Positions 52,314 to 60,517 of a stretch of DNA of 64,000 nt are shown in pieces (the stretch's first letter is position 1; the number at the start of each line of letters is the position of its first letter). The notes beneath the pieces were generated by a model, which saw nothing but the letters and a program-made list of their open reading frames with translations, ran no database searches and was not told the origin of the DNA. Source of the stretch: Solimonas flava DSM 18980 (GTDB taxonomy: Bacteria > Pseudomonadota > Gammaproteobacteria > Nevskiales > Nevskiaceae). The translations under genes and the position numbers were made by a program. The stretch is taken from NCBI RefSeq assembly GCF_000426685.1, contig NZ_AUFV01000003.1, positions 248,001 to 312,000 on the forward strand. Direction: 5' to 3'.

Positions 52314-52994
52314 TCACGCAAGCGGGTCTGCCGCTGCCCTCTCCGGGCCGGCGCCATAGCGGCGGCGCAGCCGCCAGCCGATCACCACCGCCGTCGCCAG
52401 CGGACCGAACCAGGCCAGCATCTGCGCCGACCCAGCGTATGCGGGCAGCAGGCGCCCGAGGCCGATACCGAGGAAGGCGATATGCGTCGCCACGCCGGCG
52501 CCGAGCATGCCGCTGTAATGCGCATGCAGCCACCAGCGCGGCTGTTCGCCGCGCGCCGCCGCACGCAGCATCTGCACGCCGGCGTACAGGCCGACGGCGG
52601 AGAAGCCGGACAGCAGCACGGCGCCGCGCTGCAGCCCGTACGCGAGCAGCGCCACGGCGGCGGCGAGGTTGAGCCAGGCGAGCGCGCGATGCCAGGGCCC
52701 GTGGTAGCGGCGCCAGTCGCCGCGCCAGCGGATCGCCAGCCAGGCGTTCAGACAGGCGGTCGCGGTGATCAGGAACAGGTACAGCATGAAGACGCCGAAC
52801 GCGACATCGCCGGCGGCGAGGCGCAGCAGCGCCATCGGCAGCGCCGTGGCGCCGATGCCGATCATCGCCAGCAGGAAGGTGCGGCCGGCGAGGCGGTGCG
52901 TCGTGCCCCCCTTGCGCGCGAGGCCGGCGCTCCAGAACGAGAGCAGGGCGAGGCCGCCGATCACGGCGTGGACGGCGAGCAGGAACGCGTACAT
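52314..52994 (-). CDS. Multi-helix membrane protein, DUF2306-like
   Basis: This 226-residue protein has about seven hydrophobic helices. The pattern HAVIGGLALLSFWSAGLARKG, shown here only in part as KGGTTHRLAGRTFL, then HRALAWLN and HAHYSGMLGAGVATH, resembles predicted membrane proteins of the DUF2306 type. Histidines lie in the helices, as in heme-binding membrane proteins. It has no known function. It is divergent from the histidine kinase gene, so regulation by that system is plausible. Family assignment is moderate. Confidence 0.6.
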   Translation of the reverse strand: MYAFLLAVHAVIGGLALLSFWSAGLARKGGTTHRLAGRTFLLAMIGIGATALPMALLRLAAGDVAFGVFMLYLFLITATACLNAWLAIRWRGDWRRYHGPWHRALAWLNLAAAVALLAYGLQRGAVLLSGFSAVGLYAGVQMLRAAARGEQPRWWLHAHYSGMLGAGVATHIAFLGIGLGRLLPAYAGSAQMLAWFGPLATAVVIGWRLRRRYGAGPERAAADPLA

Positions 52995-53051
52995 GGGGAA
53001 CTCCGGCTGAGGACGAGGCCAGTGTCGCGATGCCGCGGCGCGCGCGGCAGA

Positions 53052-53088
53052 TGACGAATGTCAGGCGCCGGGGGTGACAAAACTCACC
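53052..53088. promoter_or_regulatory. Two inverted repeats before the histidine kinase gene
   Basis: TGAC-GAAT-GTCA (53052-53063) and GGTGA-CAAAAC-TCACC (53073-53088) lie in the gap between the divergent membrane-protein and kinase genes. They are candidate sites for the paired LuxR-type regulator or another factor. Confidence 0.45.
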
Positions 53089-53124
53089 TTCCGCCGCGCC
53101 GCGCGCCGATGCGACACTGCGCCC

Positions 53125-54288
53125 ATGCGCGAGCGCTCCCCGATCCATCCGACTGCGTTCCGCGGCGCGCTGTCGCCGCTCAACGTCGCCGCCTACCTGA
53201 CCTGGGCCGTGCTCGCGTGGAGCGCGGCGCATGCCTTCGTGCGCAGCGGCCGCGCGCTCGACGCGCAGGTCCTGCTCGGCGCCGCCGGTTCGCTGGCGGT
53301 GCTGGCGCTGTTCGTCTGGCGCGATCGCAGCGGCGCCTCCGGCGCCGCCCGCGCGGTGCGTCAGCAGCGCCTGATCGTCGCCCAGATTCCCTGCGCGCTG
53401 CTCGCCTGCTGGGGCCTGCGCGACGGCCTGCAGCCGATTCTGCTGGTGCTGGTCGCCGCGCAGCTCGCCGCCGTGCGGGGGCCGCGCGCCATCGTCGCCT
53501 GGCTGCTGCCGGCCAATCTCGCGCTCGGCGTGATTCTGGCGATGCGCTACGGCTGGCGTGTCGACGTGGCGATCTCGCTGGCGGCGATGGCCGGCTTCCA
53601 GGCTTTCGCCGCGCTGTGCGCCGGCTATGCCGCGGCCGCCGAGCGCGCGCGCGACGCCGCGCTGCAGGCGCAGGCGCAGCTGCAGGCGGCGCAGGTCCTG
53701 CTCGCCGAGGGCGCGCGCGGCGACGAGCGCCTGCGCCTGTCGCGCGAGCTGCACGACGTCGCCGGCCACAAGCTGACGGCGCTGAAGCTGCATCTGGCGC
53801 TGGCGGTGCGCCATCACGCCGGCGACGAAACGCTGCAGCTGTGCCGCCAGCTCGCCGACGAGCTGCTGCAGGAAGTGCGCGCGGTGGTCGGCACGCTGCG
53901 CCGCGACGAGGGCATCGACCTGCGCAGCGCGATCGCCGCGCTGGCGCTGCCGCTGGCCGGCGCCGGGCCGCGCATCGAGCTGCGTCTCGACGAGCAGGTC
54001 CACGTCGCCGATCTGCAGCGCGCGCAGACGCTGCTGCGCTGCGCGCAGGAAGGCCTGACCAACGCGCTGCGCCACAGCGGCGCGCGGCGCGTGCGCATCG
54101 GTCTGCGCGACGACGCCGGCGGGCTCGAACTGTGCGTCGAGGACGACGGCCGCGGCCCCGGCGACGCCGCGCCGGGCCACGGGCTGACCGGCATGCGCGA
54201 ACGGCTCGCGGCGCTCGGCGGCCGGCTCGACTTCGGCCCCGCCGCGTCCGGCGGCACGCTGCTGCGCGTGCGGGTGCCGCCGCCATGA
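53125..54288 (+). CDS. Sensor histidine kinase, HisKA_3 type
   Basis: This membrane histidine kinase of 387 residues has an N-terminal six-helix membrane region (about residues 15-165). A short coiled coil follows, then a dimerisation/phospho-acceptor domain with H210 in LSRELHDVAGHKLT. A C-terminal ATPase domain has CAQEGLTNALRHSGA and GHGLTGMRERL. This is the NarL-family, DesK-like type. The signal is unknown. I chose the ATG at 53125; an upstream in-frame ATG at 53074 would run into inverted repeats and adds residues unlike the family. Its stop overlaps the response regulator start (ATGA). Confidence 0.92.
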   Translation: MRERSPIHPTAFRGALSPLNVAAYLTWAVLAWSAAHAFVRSGRALDAQVLLGAAGSLAVLALFVWRDRSGASGAARAVRQQRLIVAQIPCALLACWGLRDGLQPILLVLVAAQLAAVRGPRAIVAWLLPANLALGVILAMRYGWRVDVAISLAAMAGFQAFAALCAGYAAAAERARDAALQAQAQLQAAQVLLAEGARGDERLRLSRELHDVAGHKLTALKLHLALAVRHHAGDETLQLCRQLADELLQEVRAVVGTLRRDEGIDLRSAIAALALPLAGAGPRIELRLDEQVHVADLQRAQTLLRCAQEGLTNALRHSGARRVRIGLRDDAGGLELCVEDDGRGPGDAAPGHGLTGMRERLAALGGRLDFGPAASGGTLLRVRVPPP

Positions 54289-54923
54289 GGCGCCTGCGCG
54301 TCGCGCTCGGCGACGATCAGGCCCTGGTGCTGAGCGGCCTGGCGGCGCTGCTGCAGGAACTCGGCGGCATCGACATCGTCGTGCAGGCGCGCGACGGCGC
54401 CGAGCTGCTGCAGGCCTTGCAGCGCGAAGCGGCCGGGCACGGCGGCGTCGATGTCGTCGTCACCGATGTGCGCATGCCGCGCCACTCCGGCATCGAGGTC
54501 GTGCGTGCCTTGCGCGCGCGCGGCGACTACACGCCGGTGCTGCTGCTGACGACCTTCGACGAGCCGGCGCTGCTGCAGGGCGCGCGCGCCGCCGGCGCAC
54601 AGGGTTTCATGCTCAAGGACGCCGCGCCCGAGGAACTGCAGCGGGCGATCGAACGCCTCGCCGCCGGCGACACGCTGCTCGCGCCGGTCAGCACGGCCGG
54701 CCTGCCGCTGGCGGCCAGCGACGCGGCGCCGGCGCGTCTGACCGGGCGCGAGATCGCCGTGCTGCGGCTGGTCGCCGGCGGCTACTCGAACAAGGAGATC
54801 GGCCGCGCGCTCGGCATTTCCGACGGTACCGTGCGCAATCACCTGAGCGAGATCCTCGCGCGCCTCGACGCGCGCGATCGCACGCATGCGGTGATGAAGG
54901 CACTGGCGGCGCGGCTGATCTGA
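54285..54923 (+). CDS. LuxR-type (NarL/FixJ) response regulator
   Basis: This 212-residue protein has a receiver domain with acidic pair D10-D11, phospho-acceptor D61 in VVVTDVRMPR and the conserved lysine in GFMLKDA. A C-terminal LuxR helix-turn-helix follows (LTGREIAVLRLVAGGYSNKE, then IGRALGISDGTVRNHLS). Its ATG overlaps the kinase stop by four bases, so the two are coupled. Targets are unknown; the divergent membrane-protein gene is a candidate. Confidence 0.93.
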   Translation: MRRLRVALGDDQALVLSGLAALLQELGGIDIVVQARDGAELLQALQREAAGHGGVDVVVTDVRMPRHSGIEVVRALRARGDYTPVLLLTTFDEPALLQGARAAGAQGFMLKDAAPEELQRAIERLAAGDTLLAPVSTAGLPLAASDAAPARLTGREIAVLRLVAGGYSNKEIGRALGISDGTVRNHLSEILARLDARDRTHAVMKALAARLI

Positions 54924-54944
54924 GCCGCGCCGGCGCGGCGGCGC

Positions 54945-56033
54945 TCAGACGCCGATGCGCGCCAGGGCCTCGGCGATCAGACGATGCGTCAGCACCTCGG
55001 CGTCGACGCCGGTCGCGAGCGCGCGGCTCAGCGCCGCCGCCTGCCCGGACCACAGCGGCTGGAAGTCGCCGCTGCCGGCGGCCTCGGCTTTGGCGCGCAG
55101 CGGCGCGAGCGCGGCGCCGGCGAGCGGGAACGCCGGCGCATCGGCGCTGAGCGGGCCGAGCTCGCGCATCAGGCGGTTCATCAGGCTGCGCGCCGGCCGG
55201 CCGCTGAAGACATTGGTCAGCGCCGTGCCGTCGTCGCGCGCGCCGGCCAGCGCGGCGCGGTGCACGGCGGCGACATGAGCCTGCGGCGTGTAGAGATACG
55301 CGGTGCCGATCTGCACGGCCGCCGCGCCGAGCGCGAACGCGGCGGCGATGCCGCGCGCGTCGCCGATGCCGCCGGCGGCGATCACCGGCACCGCGACTGC
55401 ATCGACGATCTGCGGCAGCAGCGCGAACAGGCCCGGCTGCGTGGCGACGTCGTCGCACAGGAACAGGCCGCGATGGCCGCCGGCCTCGGCGCCCTGCGCG
55501 ATCACCGCGTCGACGCCGCGCGCCGCCAGCCAGCGCGCCTCGGCGACGGTGGTCGCCGAGGCCAGCACCGTCGCACCGGCGGCGCGCACGCGCGCCAGCA
55601 GCGTCGCCTCCGGCAAGCCGAAGTGGAAGCTGACCGCGGACGGCCGCAGCGCCTCGACCAGCGCGCAGGCCTCGGCGTCGAACGGCCGGCGGCTGGCGCC
55701 GGCCGCCGCGTCCGGATCGGCGCCGAGCTCGGCGTAATACGGCTGCAGCCGCGCTCGCCAGCGCGCGAGCGCCGCAGTGTCGTCCGGCGGCGGCGTGTGG
55801 CAGAAGAAGTTGAGATTCAGCGGCGCGTCCGGCAGCGCCGCGCGAAAGCGCGCGACTTCGTCGCCGATCTGCGCGGCCGACAGCATCGCGCATGGAATTG
55901 AGCCGAGCGCGCCGGCACGCGCGACGGCGAGCGCCAGCGCCGCGCCCTGCGCGCCGGCCATCGGCGCCTGGATCAGCGGATGCTCGATGCGCAGCAGCGT
56001 CGCGGCGCGACGCTCGGGCCAGTGTCGGTGCAT
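54945..56033 (-). CDS. Nitronate monooxygenase-like flavoprotein
   Basis: This 362-residue TIM-barrel flavoprotein belongs to the nitronate monooxygenase/2-nitropropane dioxygenase family. It starts with HPLIQAPMAGAQGAALALA, then GVDAVIAQGAEAGGHRG and VIAAGGIGDARGIAAAFALG, the FMN phosphate-binding segments. Members oxidise alkyl nitronates or act as enoyl reductases; the substrate is not fixed by sequence. It is convergent with the two-component genes and its start lies 15 bases downstream of the CGNR gene stop on the same strand, so co-transcription is likely. Confidence 0.87.
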   Translation of the reverse strand: MHRHWPERRAATLLRIEHPLIQAPMAGAQGAALALAVARAGALGSIPCAMLSAAQIGDEVARFRAALPDAPLNLNFFCHTPPPDDTAALARWRARLQPYYAELGADPDAAAGASRRPFDAEACALVEALRPSAVSFHFGLPEATLLARVRAAGATVLASATTVAEARWLAARGVDAVIAQGAEAGGHRGLFLCDDVATQPGLFALLPQIVDAVAVPVIAAGGIGDARGIAAAFALGAAAVQIGTAYLYTPQAHVAAVHRAALAGARDDGTALTNVFSGRPARSLMNRLMRELGPLSADAPAFPLAGAALAPLRAKAEAAGSGDFQPLWSGQAAALSRALATGVDAEVLTHRLIAEALARIGV

Positions 56034-56048
56034 GCGCGGGCTCCCGGC

Positions 56049-56654
56049 TCAGGCCTGCTGGCGGCGGCGGAACTCGGCGACCTTATGGCGGTTGCCGCAG
56101 ACCGCCATGCTGCACCAGCGCCGCTTGTGCGACTTGGTGCGGTCGTAGAACCAGAGGATGCAGTCCGGGTGCTCGCAGCGGCGCACGAGCGCGAAGTCGC
56201 CCTCGACCAGCAGCTCGGCGGCCTGCTCGGCGAGCGGCGCGAGCCGCGCGCGCGGCGCCGTGCTGGCATAGGTCCAGACCAGGTGCGGCGCCGCGCCGCG
56301 GGCCCAGGCGAGCTGCGCGTAACTGCTCGCCTCGCGCAGGAATTCGTTGAGCACCGCCGGATCGCCGCGGCGGCCGGCCTTGCGCTGCTCGACCAGCGCG
56401 CGCACCGCCTCGCGCAGCCGGCGCGCCTCGGCGAGCAGCTCGCCGCGCGCATAGCGGGCCGTGCCGCCGCTGGCGCCGGCGCCGTAGCCGGCCTGCTCCA
56501 GCCAGCGCTCGACATCGGCGTCGCTCTGCCAGAAATCGACGGTCACGCCCTCGGGCCGCGCGACCGTGTTCAGCAGATCGAGCGCCGGATGGTCGCCGAC
56601 GAAATAGGGCTGATGGCCGCTGGGCGGGGGAGGCAGGGACGACGGGACCGGCAT
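56049..56654 (-). CDS. CGNR zinc-finger (ABATE domain) protein, putative regulator
   Basis: This 201-residue protein has an N-terminal ABATE-type domain, beginning near FVGDHPALDLLNTVARPEG. A C-terminal zinc finger with CEHPDC and CSMAVCGNRHKVAEFRRRQ carries the name-giving CGNR motif. Such proteins are taken as DNA-binding regulators, often of stress or hydrolase genes. I chose the ATG at 56654 because GGAG precedes it; an upstream in-frame start exists. The gene is divergent from an alpha/beta hydrolase gene across a region with repeated ACAAGTTACAA boxes. Confidence 0.88.
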   Translation of the reverse strand: MPVPSSLPPPPSGHQPYFVGDHPALDLLNTVARPEGVTVDFWQSDADVERWLEQAGYGAGASGGTARYARGELLAEARRLREAVRALVEQRKAGRRGDPAVLNEFLREASSYAQLAWARGAAPHLVWTYASTAPRARLAPLAEQAAELLVEGDFALVRRCEHPDCILWFYDRTKSHKRRWCSMAVCGNRHKVAEFRRRQQA

Positions 56655-56675
56655 GACGTTTCTCCGATGGCGCAC

Positions 56676-56684
56676 TGTAACCTG
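56676..56684 (-). promoter_or_regulatory. Partial copy of the ACAAGTTACA box near the CGNR start
   Basis: TGTAACCTG matches TGTAACTTG, the reverse complement of the box, at eight of nine positions. It lies 22 bases upstream of the CGNR ATG. Confidence 0.4.
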
Positions 56685-56695
56685 CAATGTGGCTA

Positions 56696-56723
56696 TTGAC
56701 AAGTTACAAAACCCCGCTACTCT
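56696..56723 (+). promoter_or_regulatory. Promoter of the alpha/beta hydrolase operon with overlapping operator box
   Basis: TTGACA (56696-56701) and TACTCT (56718-56723) are 16 bases apart. The box ACAAGTTACAA (56699-56709) overlaps the -35 element. Occupancy of the box would be expected to affect transcription of the hydrolase gene. Confidence 0.6.
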
Positions 56724-56754
56724 GGGCGCCGCAGTAACCGCTAAAACGCATTTA

Positions 56755-56765
56755 ACAAGTTACAA
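56755..56765 (+). promoter_or_regulatory. Second ACAAGTTACAA box
   Basis: An exact second copy of the 11-base box lies 56 bases from the first and 14 bases before the hydrolase ATG. Two exact copies plus one partial copy in one gap point to a specific regulator site. Confidence 0.6.
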
Positions 56766-56778
56766 CGGAGCCCGTTCC

Positions 56779-57675
56779 ATGCCTGCCGACAGCGTCGCCG
56801 CCGAGTCCGCCGCAGTGTCCGTCCACCATCGCCATGTCGACGCCGACGGCGTGCGCGTCTTCTATCGCGAGGCCGGCCCGGCCGACGCGCCGGTCGTGCT
56901 GCTGCTGCACGGCTTTCCCAGCTCCTCGCACATGTTCCGCGGGCTGATTCCGTTCCTGGCGCGGCACTACCGCGTGATCGCGCCGGACCTACCGGGCTTC
57001 GGCTTCACCGAAGTGCCGGCGGTGCGCGGCTACGTCTATACGTTCGAGGCGCTGGCGCGGACCGTCGACGCCTTCACCGCGGCGCTCGGGCTGCGCCGCT
57101 ACGCGCTCTATGTCTTCGATTACGGCGCGCCGACCGGCTACCGCCTCGCGCTCGCCCATCCCGAGCGCGTCAGCGCGATCGTGTCGCAGAACGGCAACGC
57201 TTACCTCGACGGTCTCGGCGACGCCTGGGAGCCGATCCGGCGCTACTGGGCCGAACCGAGCGCGGCGCATCGCGAGGGCCTGCGCGAGATCCTGTCGCTG
57301 GCCGGCACGCGCTGGCAGTACGAGCACGGCGTGCCGGACGCGAGCCTGATCGCGCCGGAGGCCTATGGGCTCGACGCGCTGCTGATGCAGCGGCCGGGCA
57401 ATGCCGAGATCCAGCTCGATCTGTTCCTCGACTACGCCAGCAATCTGGCGCTGTACCCGGCGTTCCAGCAGTACTTCCGCGACACGCAGGTGCCGCTGCT
57501 GGCGATCTGGGGCCGCCACGACCCGTTCTTCGTGCCGGCCGGCGCCGAGGCCTATCGCCGCGACAACCGCAACGCCGTGGTCGAGCTGCTCGACACCGGC
57601 CACTTCGCGCTCGAAACGCATGCCGCGCACATCGCCGCGCGCATCCGCGCCGTGCTCGGCGCCGCGATCGTCTGA
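56779..57675 (+). CDS. Alpha/beta hydrolase (haloalkane dehalogenase/epoxide hydrolase type)
   Basis: This 298-residue alpha/beta hydrolase has the oxyanion segment LLLHGFPSS (about residues 41-49). The nucleophile position is D114 in VFDYGAPTG and the catalytic histidine H275 is in LDTGHFALE. An Asp nucleophile places it with haloalkane dehalogenases and epoxide hydrolases rather than Ser esterases. The true substrate is unknown. GGAG precedes the ATG. An AhpD-like gene follows after 41 bases; both may be controlled by the divergent CGNR protein. Confidence 0.88.
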   Translation: MPADSVAAESAAVSVHHRHVDADGVRVFYREAGPADAPVVLLLHGFPSSSHMFRGLIPFLARHYRVIAPDLPGFGFTEVPAVRGYVYTFEALARTVDAFTAALGLRRYALYVFDYGAPTGYRLALAHPERVSAIVSQNGNAYLDGLGDAWEPIRRYWAEPSAAHREGLREILSLAGTRWQYEHGVPDASLIAPEAYGLDALLMQRPGNAEIQLDLFLDYASNLALYPAFQQYFRDTQVPLLAIWGRHDPFFVPAGAEAYRRDNRNAVVELLDTGHFALETHAAHIAARIRAVLGAAIV

Positions 57676-57716
57676 ATCCCGATTGCCGTTCCCCCCGAAG
57701 CAAAAGGAGCATTGCC

Positions 57717-58253
57717 ATGAGCCGTCTCACCATCAGCCCCGTCGCCCAGGCCGCCGGCGACACCGCCGAGCTGTACGCCGGCCTGCAGCGCGCGATCGGC
57801 AAGGTGCCGAACCTGTACGCGACGATCGGCACGCACGCGCCGCTGGTGCTCGCGCAGGTGCTGCAGAACGGCGCCGCGCTGAAGCGCGCGTCGCTGACAC
57901 CGCGCGAGCAGGAAGCGATCAATCTGGCGATCAGCGAGGCGACCGGCTGCGACTACTGCATCGCCGCGCACACGCTCGCCGCCAAACGCGCCGGCTACAG
58001 CGACGCGCAGGCGCGCGCGCTGCGCAGCGGCGCCTACGCCGACGACGCCCGCATCGACGCGCTGATCCGCTTCGCGCTGCGCCTGCTGCGCGAGCGCGGC
58101 ACGCTGGCCGCCGAGCACGTCGAGGCGCTGCGCGCCGCCGGCTACACGGACCGCCAGCTGGTCGAAATCCCGCAGGCCGTCGCCGCGATCCTGTTCACGA
58201 ACATGGTCAACCGCATCAACGACACGACGCTGGACTTTCCGGTGCCGGCCTGA
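57717..58253 (+). CDS. Carboxymuconolactone decarboxylase/AhpD-like protein
   Basis: This 178-residue all-helical protein has the AhpD redox motif C78-D-Y-C81-I-A-A-H85. Such proteins act as peroxidases or thiol reductants (AhpD) or as decarboxylases in aromatic breakdown. The presence of both cysteines and the histidine favours redox activity. AGGAG precedes the ATG. It lies 41 bases after the alpha/beta hydrolase gene, probably in one transcript. Confidence 0.87.
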   Translation: MSRLTISPVAQAAGDTAELYAGLQRAIGKVPNLYATIGTHAPLVLAQVLQNGAALKRASLTPREQEAINLAISEATGCDYCIAAHTLAAKRAGYSDAQARALRSGAYADDARIDALIRFALRLLRERGTLAAEHVEALRAAGYTDRQLVEIPQAVAAILFTNMVNRINDTTLDFPVPA

Positions 58254-58347
58254 CGGTGCGCGCGTGGCCCGCCGGCGGACGGGCCACGCCCCGCGCGGCG
58301 ACGCGCTGGGCTACGATGCGGCCCCCGCGCCCTGCCCGCACGCCTCC

Positions 58348-59007
58348 ATGTCCGAAATCCTGCTGAATCCGAACGAGGCGCGCGTCGTCGCCTCGCTCGT
58401 CGAGAAGTCGCTGACGACGCCGCAGTACTACCCGATGACGGTCAACGCCATCATGCTGGCCGCCAACCAGAAGAGCTCGCGCAGTCCGGTGATGCAGCTC
58501 AGCGAGGGCGAGATCGGCAACGCGCTGAACCAGCTCGAGGAGCTCAAGCTGGTCGGCCGCGACAGCTTCAGCGGCCGCGCCCAGAAGTGGCGCCACCAGT
58601 TCCTGCACCAGATGCTGCTCAAGCCGCAGACCCAGGCGGTGCTGGTGACGCTGATGCTGCGCGGCCCGCAGACCATCGCCGAGCTGCGCGCCAACGCGTC
58701 CGGCCTCAACGGCCCGGGCGACGACGACGGCGTGCGCGCCGCGCTCGACGACCTCGCCGACCGTGCCCATCCATTGGTGATGCAGCTGCCGCGCGCGTCG
58801 GGCCAGTCGGCGGTGCGCTATGCGCATCTTCTGTGCGGCGCCGACGCGGTGCCGGCACCGGAAGCGGGCGCGGCAGCGCCCGAACGGCGCGCCGAGCCGG
58901 GCCGGATGGCCGCGCTGGAGGCCCGCATCGAAGCACTCGAAGCGCGGATTGCCGAGCTCGAACAACAGCTTGGCGTCAGCCCGCCGACCGCGGGCAGCGC
59001 CGGCTGA
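58348..59007 (+). CDS. yceH: YceH family (UPF0502/DUF480) protein
   Basis: This 219-residue protein matches YceH: it starts LNPNEARVVASLVEKSLTTP, followed by YYPMTVNAIMLAANQKSSR and SFSGRAQKWRHQF. The fold is two winged-helix domains, suggesting DNA or RNA binding, but its role is not established. A Glu/Ala/Arg-rich C-terminal coiled coil (about residues 185-208) follows. I chose the ATG at 58348 because it begins the conserved part; the longer open frame upstream is not supported. Confidence 0.92.
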   Translation: MSEILLNPNEARVVASLVEKSLTTPQYYPMTVNAIMLAANQKSSRSPVMQLSEGEIGNALNQLEELKLVGRDSFSGRAQKWRHQFLHQMLLKPQTQAVLVTLMLRGPQTIAELRANASGLNGPGDDDGVRAALDDLADRAHPLVMQLPRASGQSAVRYAHLLCGADAVPAPEAGAAAPERRAEPGRMAALEARIEALEARIAELEQQLGVSPPTAGSAG

Positions 59008-59048
59008 AGACCGCGGCCGCCGCCCGGCGGCCTGTGTCCAGATGTCAA

Positions 59049-59070
59049 ACGCGCTGGCAGAGCGCGTGCG
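59049..59070 (+). promoter_or_regulatory. Inverted repeat and sigma-54-like element upstream of eutB
   Basis: ACGCGCT-GGCAG-AGCGCGT (59049-59067) is a perfect inverted repeat. It also contains GG (59056-59057) and GC (59068-59069) ten bases apart, the spacing of a -24/-12 sigma-54 promoter. The two readings compete and neither is proven. Confidence 0.35.
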
Positions 59071-59117
59071 TATGAACGGCTGTCGTCCCCGCGCGGGACT
59101 CGCTTTGCGATCCGTTC

Positions 59118-60509
59118 ATGGCGCTGTACCAGACCCGCATCGGTACCCGTGGCTACCGCTTCGACGATCTGAAGGCGGTGCTGGCCTGCGCGTCGCCGCG
59201 CCGCTCCGGCGACGAGCTGGCGGGCCTGGCCGCCGACAACGACGAGCAGCGCGTCGCCGCGCGCCGCGTACTCGCCGAGCTGCCGCTGCGCCACTTCCTC
59301 GACGAAGCGCTGGTGCCGTACGAGGACGACGAAGTCACGCGGCTGATCGTCGACACCCACGACACCGCCGCCTTCGCGCCGGTCGCCGATCTGACGGTCG
59401 GTGAATTCCGCGACTGGCTGCTGTCGTACGACGCGACCGGCGCGGCGCTCGGCGCGCTGGCGCCGGGCCTGACGCCGGAAATGGTCGCCGCGGTCAGCAA
59501 GCTGATGCGCAACCAGGACCTGATCGCGGTCGCCGCCAAGTGCCGCGTCGTCACCGCGTTTCGCACCACGCTCGGCCTGCCCGGCCGGCTCGGCTCGCGC
59601 CTGCAGCCGAACCATCCGACCGACGACCCGATGGGCATCGCCGCCTCGACGCTCGACGGCCTGCTGTTCGGCATCGGCGACGCGGTGATCGGCATCAACC
59701 CGGCGAGCGATTCGGTGCCGGACACCATTCGCCTGCTCGACATGCTCGACGAGCTGCGCCAGCGCTTCGAGATTCCGACGCAGTCCTGCGTGCTTGCGCA
59801 CGTCACCACCAGCCTGCGCGCGATCGAGCGCGGCGCGCCGCTCGATCTCGTGTTCCAGTCGATCGCCGGCAGCGAAGCGGCCAACCGCGGCTTCGGCATC
59901 GACCTCGCCGTGCTGCGCGAAGGCCTGGCCGCGGCGCGCTCGCTGAAGCGCGGCACGGTCGGCGACAACGTCATGTATTTCGAGACCGGCCAGGGTTCGG
60001 CGCTGTCGGCCGACGCCCATCACGGTGTCGACCAGCAGACCATGGAAGTGCGCGCTTACGCGGTGGCGCGCGCCTTCGAGCCGCTGCTGGTCAACACGGT
60101 GGTCGGCTTCATCGGTCCGGAATATCTCTACGACGCCAAGCAGATCATCCGCGCCGGCCTCGAGGACCACTGCTGCGGCAAGCTGCTCGGCCTGCCGATG
60201 GGTGTCGACGTCTGCTACACCAACCACGCCGAAGCCGATCAGGACGACATGGACACGCTGATGACGCTGCTGGCGACGGCCGGCGTCAACTTCGTGATCG
60301 CCGTCCCCGGCGCCGACGACGTGATGCTCAGCTACCAGAGCCTGTCGTATCACGATGTCCTGGGCCTTCGGCATCTCACCGCGCGCCGGCCGGCGCCGGA
60401 GTTCGAAGCCTGGCTGGCCCGCATCGGCCTGCTCGACGCGAACGGCGCGCTGCCGCCGCCGGCGCGCGACGCGCGCGCGCTGCGCCAGCTGCTGGCGCTG
60501 AACGGCTGA
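59118..60509 (+). CDS. eutB: Ethanolamine ammonia-lyase large subunit
   Basis: EutB is the catalytic subunit of the adenosylcobalamin-dependent lyase that turns ethanolamine into acetaldehyde and ammonia. The 463-residue protein has LPGRLGSRLQPNHPTDD, YFETGQGSALSADAHHGVDQ and GVDVCYTNHAEADQDD, all typical of the family. Length is normal (about 453-465). It is followed by eutC after eight bases and then a permease gene. No genes for a protein shell or for aldehyde handling lie nearby. Confidence 0.97.
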   Translation: MALYQTRIGTRGYRFDDLKAVLACASPRRSGDELAGLAADNDEQRVAARRVLAELPLRHFLDEALVPYEDDEVTRLIVDTHDTAAFAPVADLTVGEFRDWLLSYDATGAALGALAPGLTPEMVAAVSKLMRNQDLIAVAAKCRVVTAFRTTLGLPGRLGSRLQPNHPTDDPMGIAASTLDGLLFGIGDAVIGINPASDSVPDTIRLLDMLDELRQRFEIPTQSCVLAHVTTSLRAIERGAPLDLVFQSIAGSEAANRGFGIDLAVLREGLAAARSLKRGTVGDNVMYFETGQGSALSADAHHGVDQQTMEVRAYAVARAFEPLLVNTVVGFIGPEYLYDAKQIIRAGLEDHCCGKLLGLPMGVDVCYTNHAEADQDDMDTLMTLLATAGVNFVIAVPGADDVMLSYQSLSYHDVLGLRHLTARRPAPEFEAWLARIGLLDANGALPPPARDARALRQLLALNG

Positions 60510-60517
60510 CAGGCGCG

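Noticed and set aside
51483-53054. Long plus-strand frame after gltD that includes the gltD-like repeat
   Set aside because: It runs across the terminator and antisense to PAP2 and DUF2306-like genes; only the short gltD-like part is meaningful.
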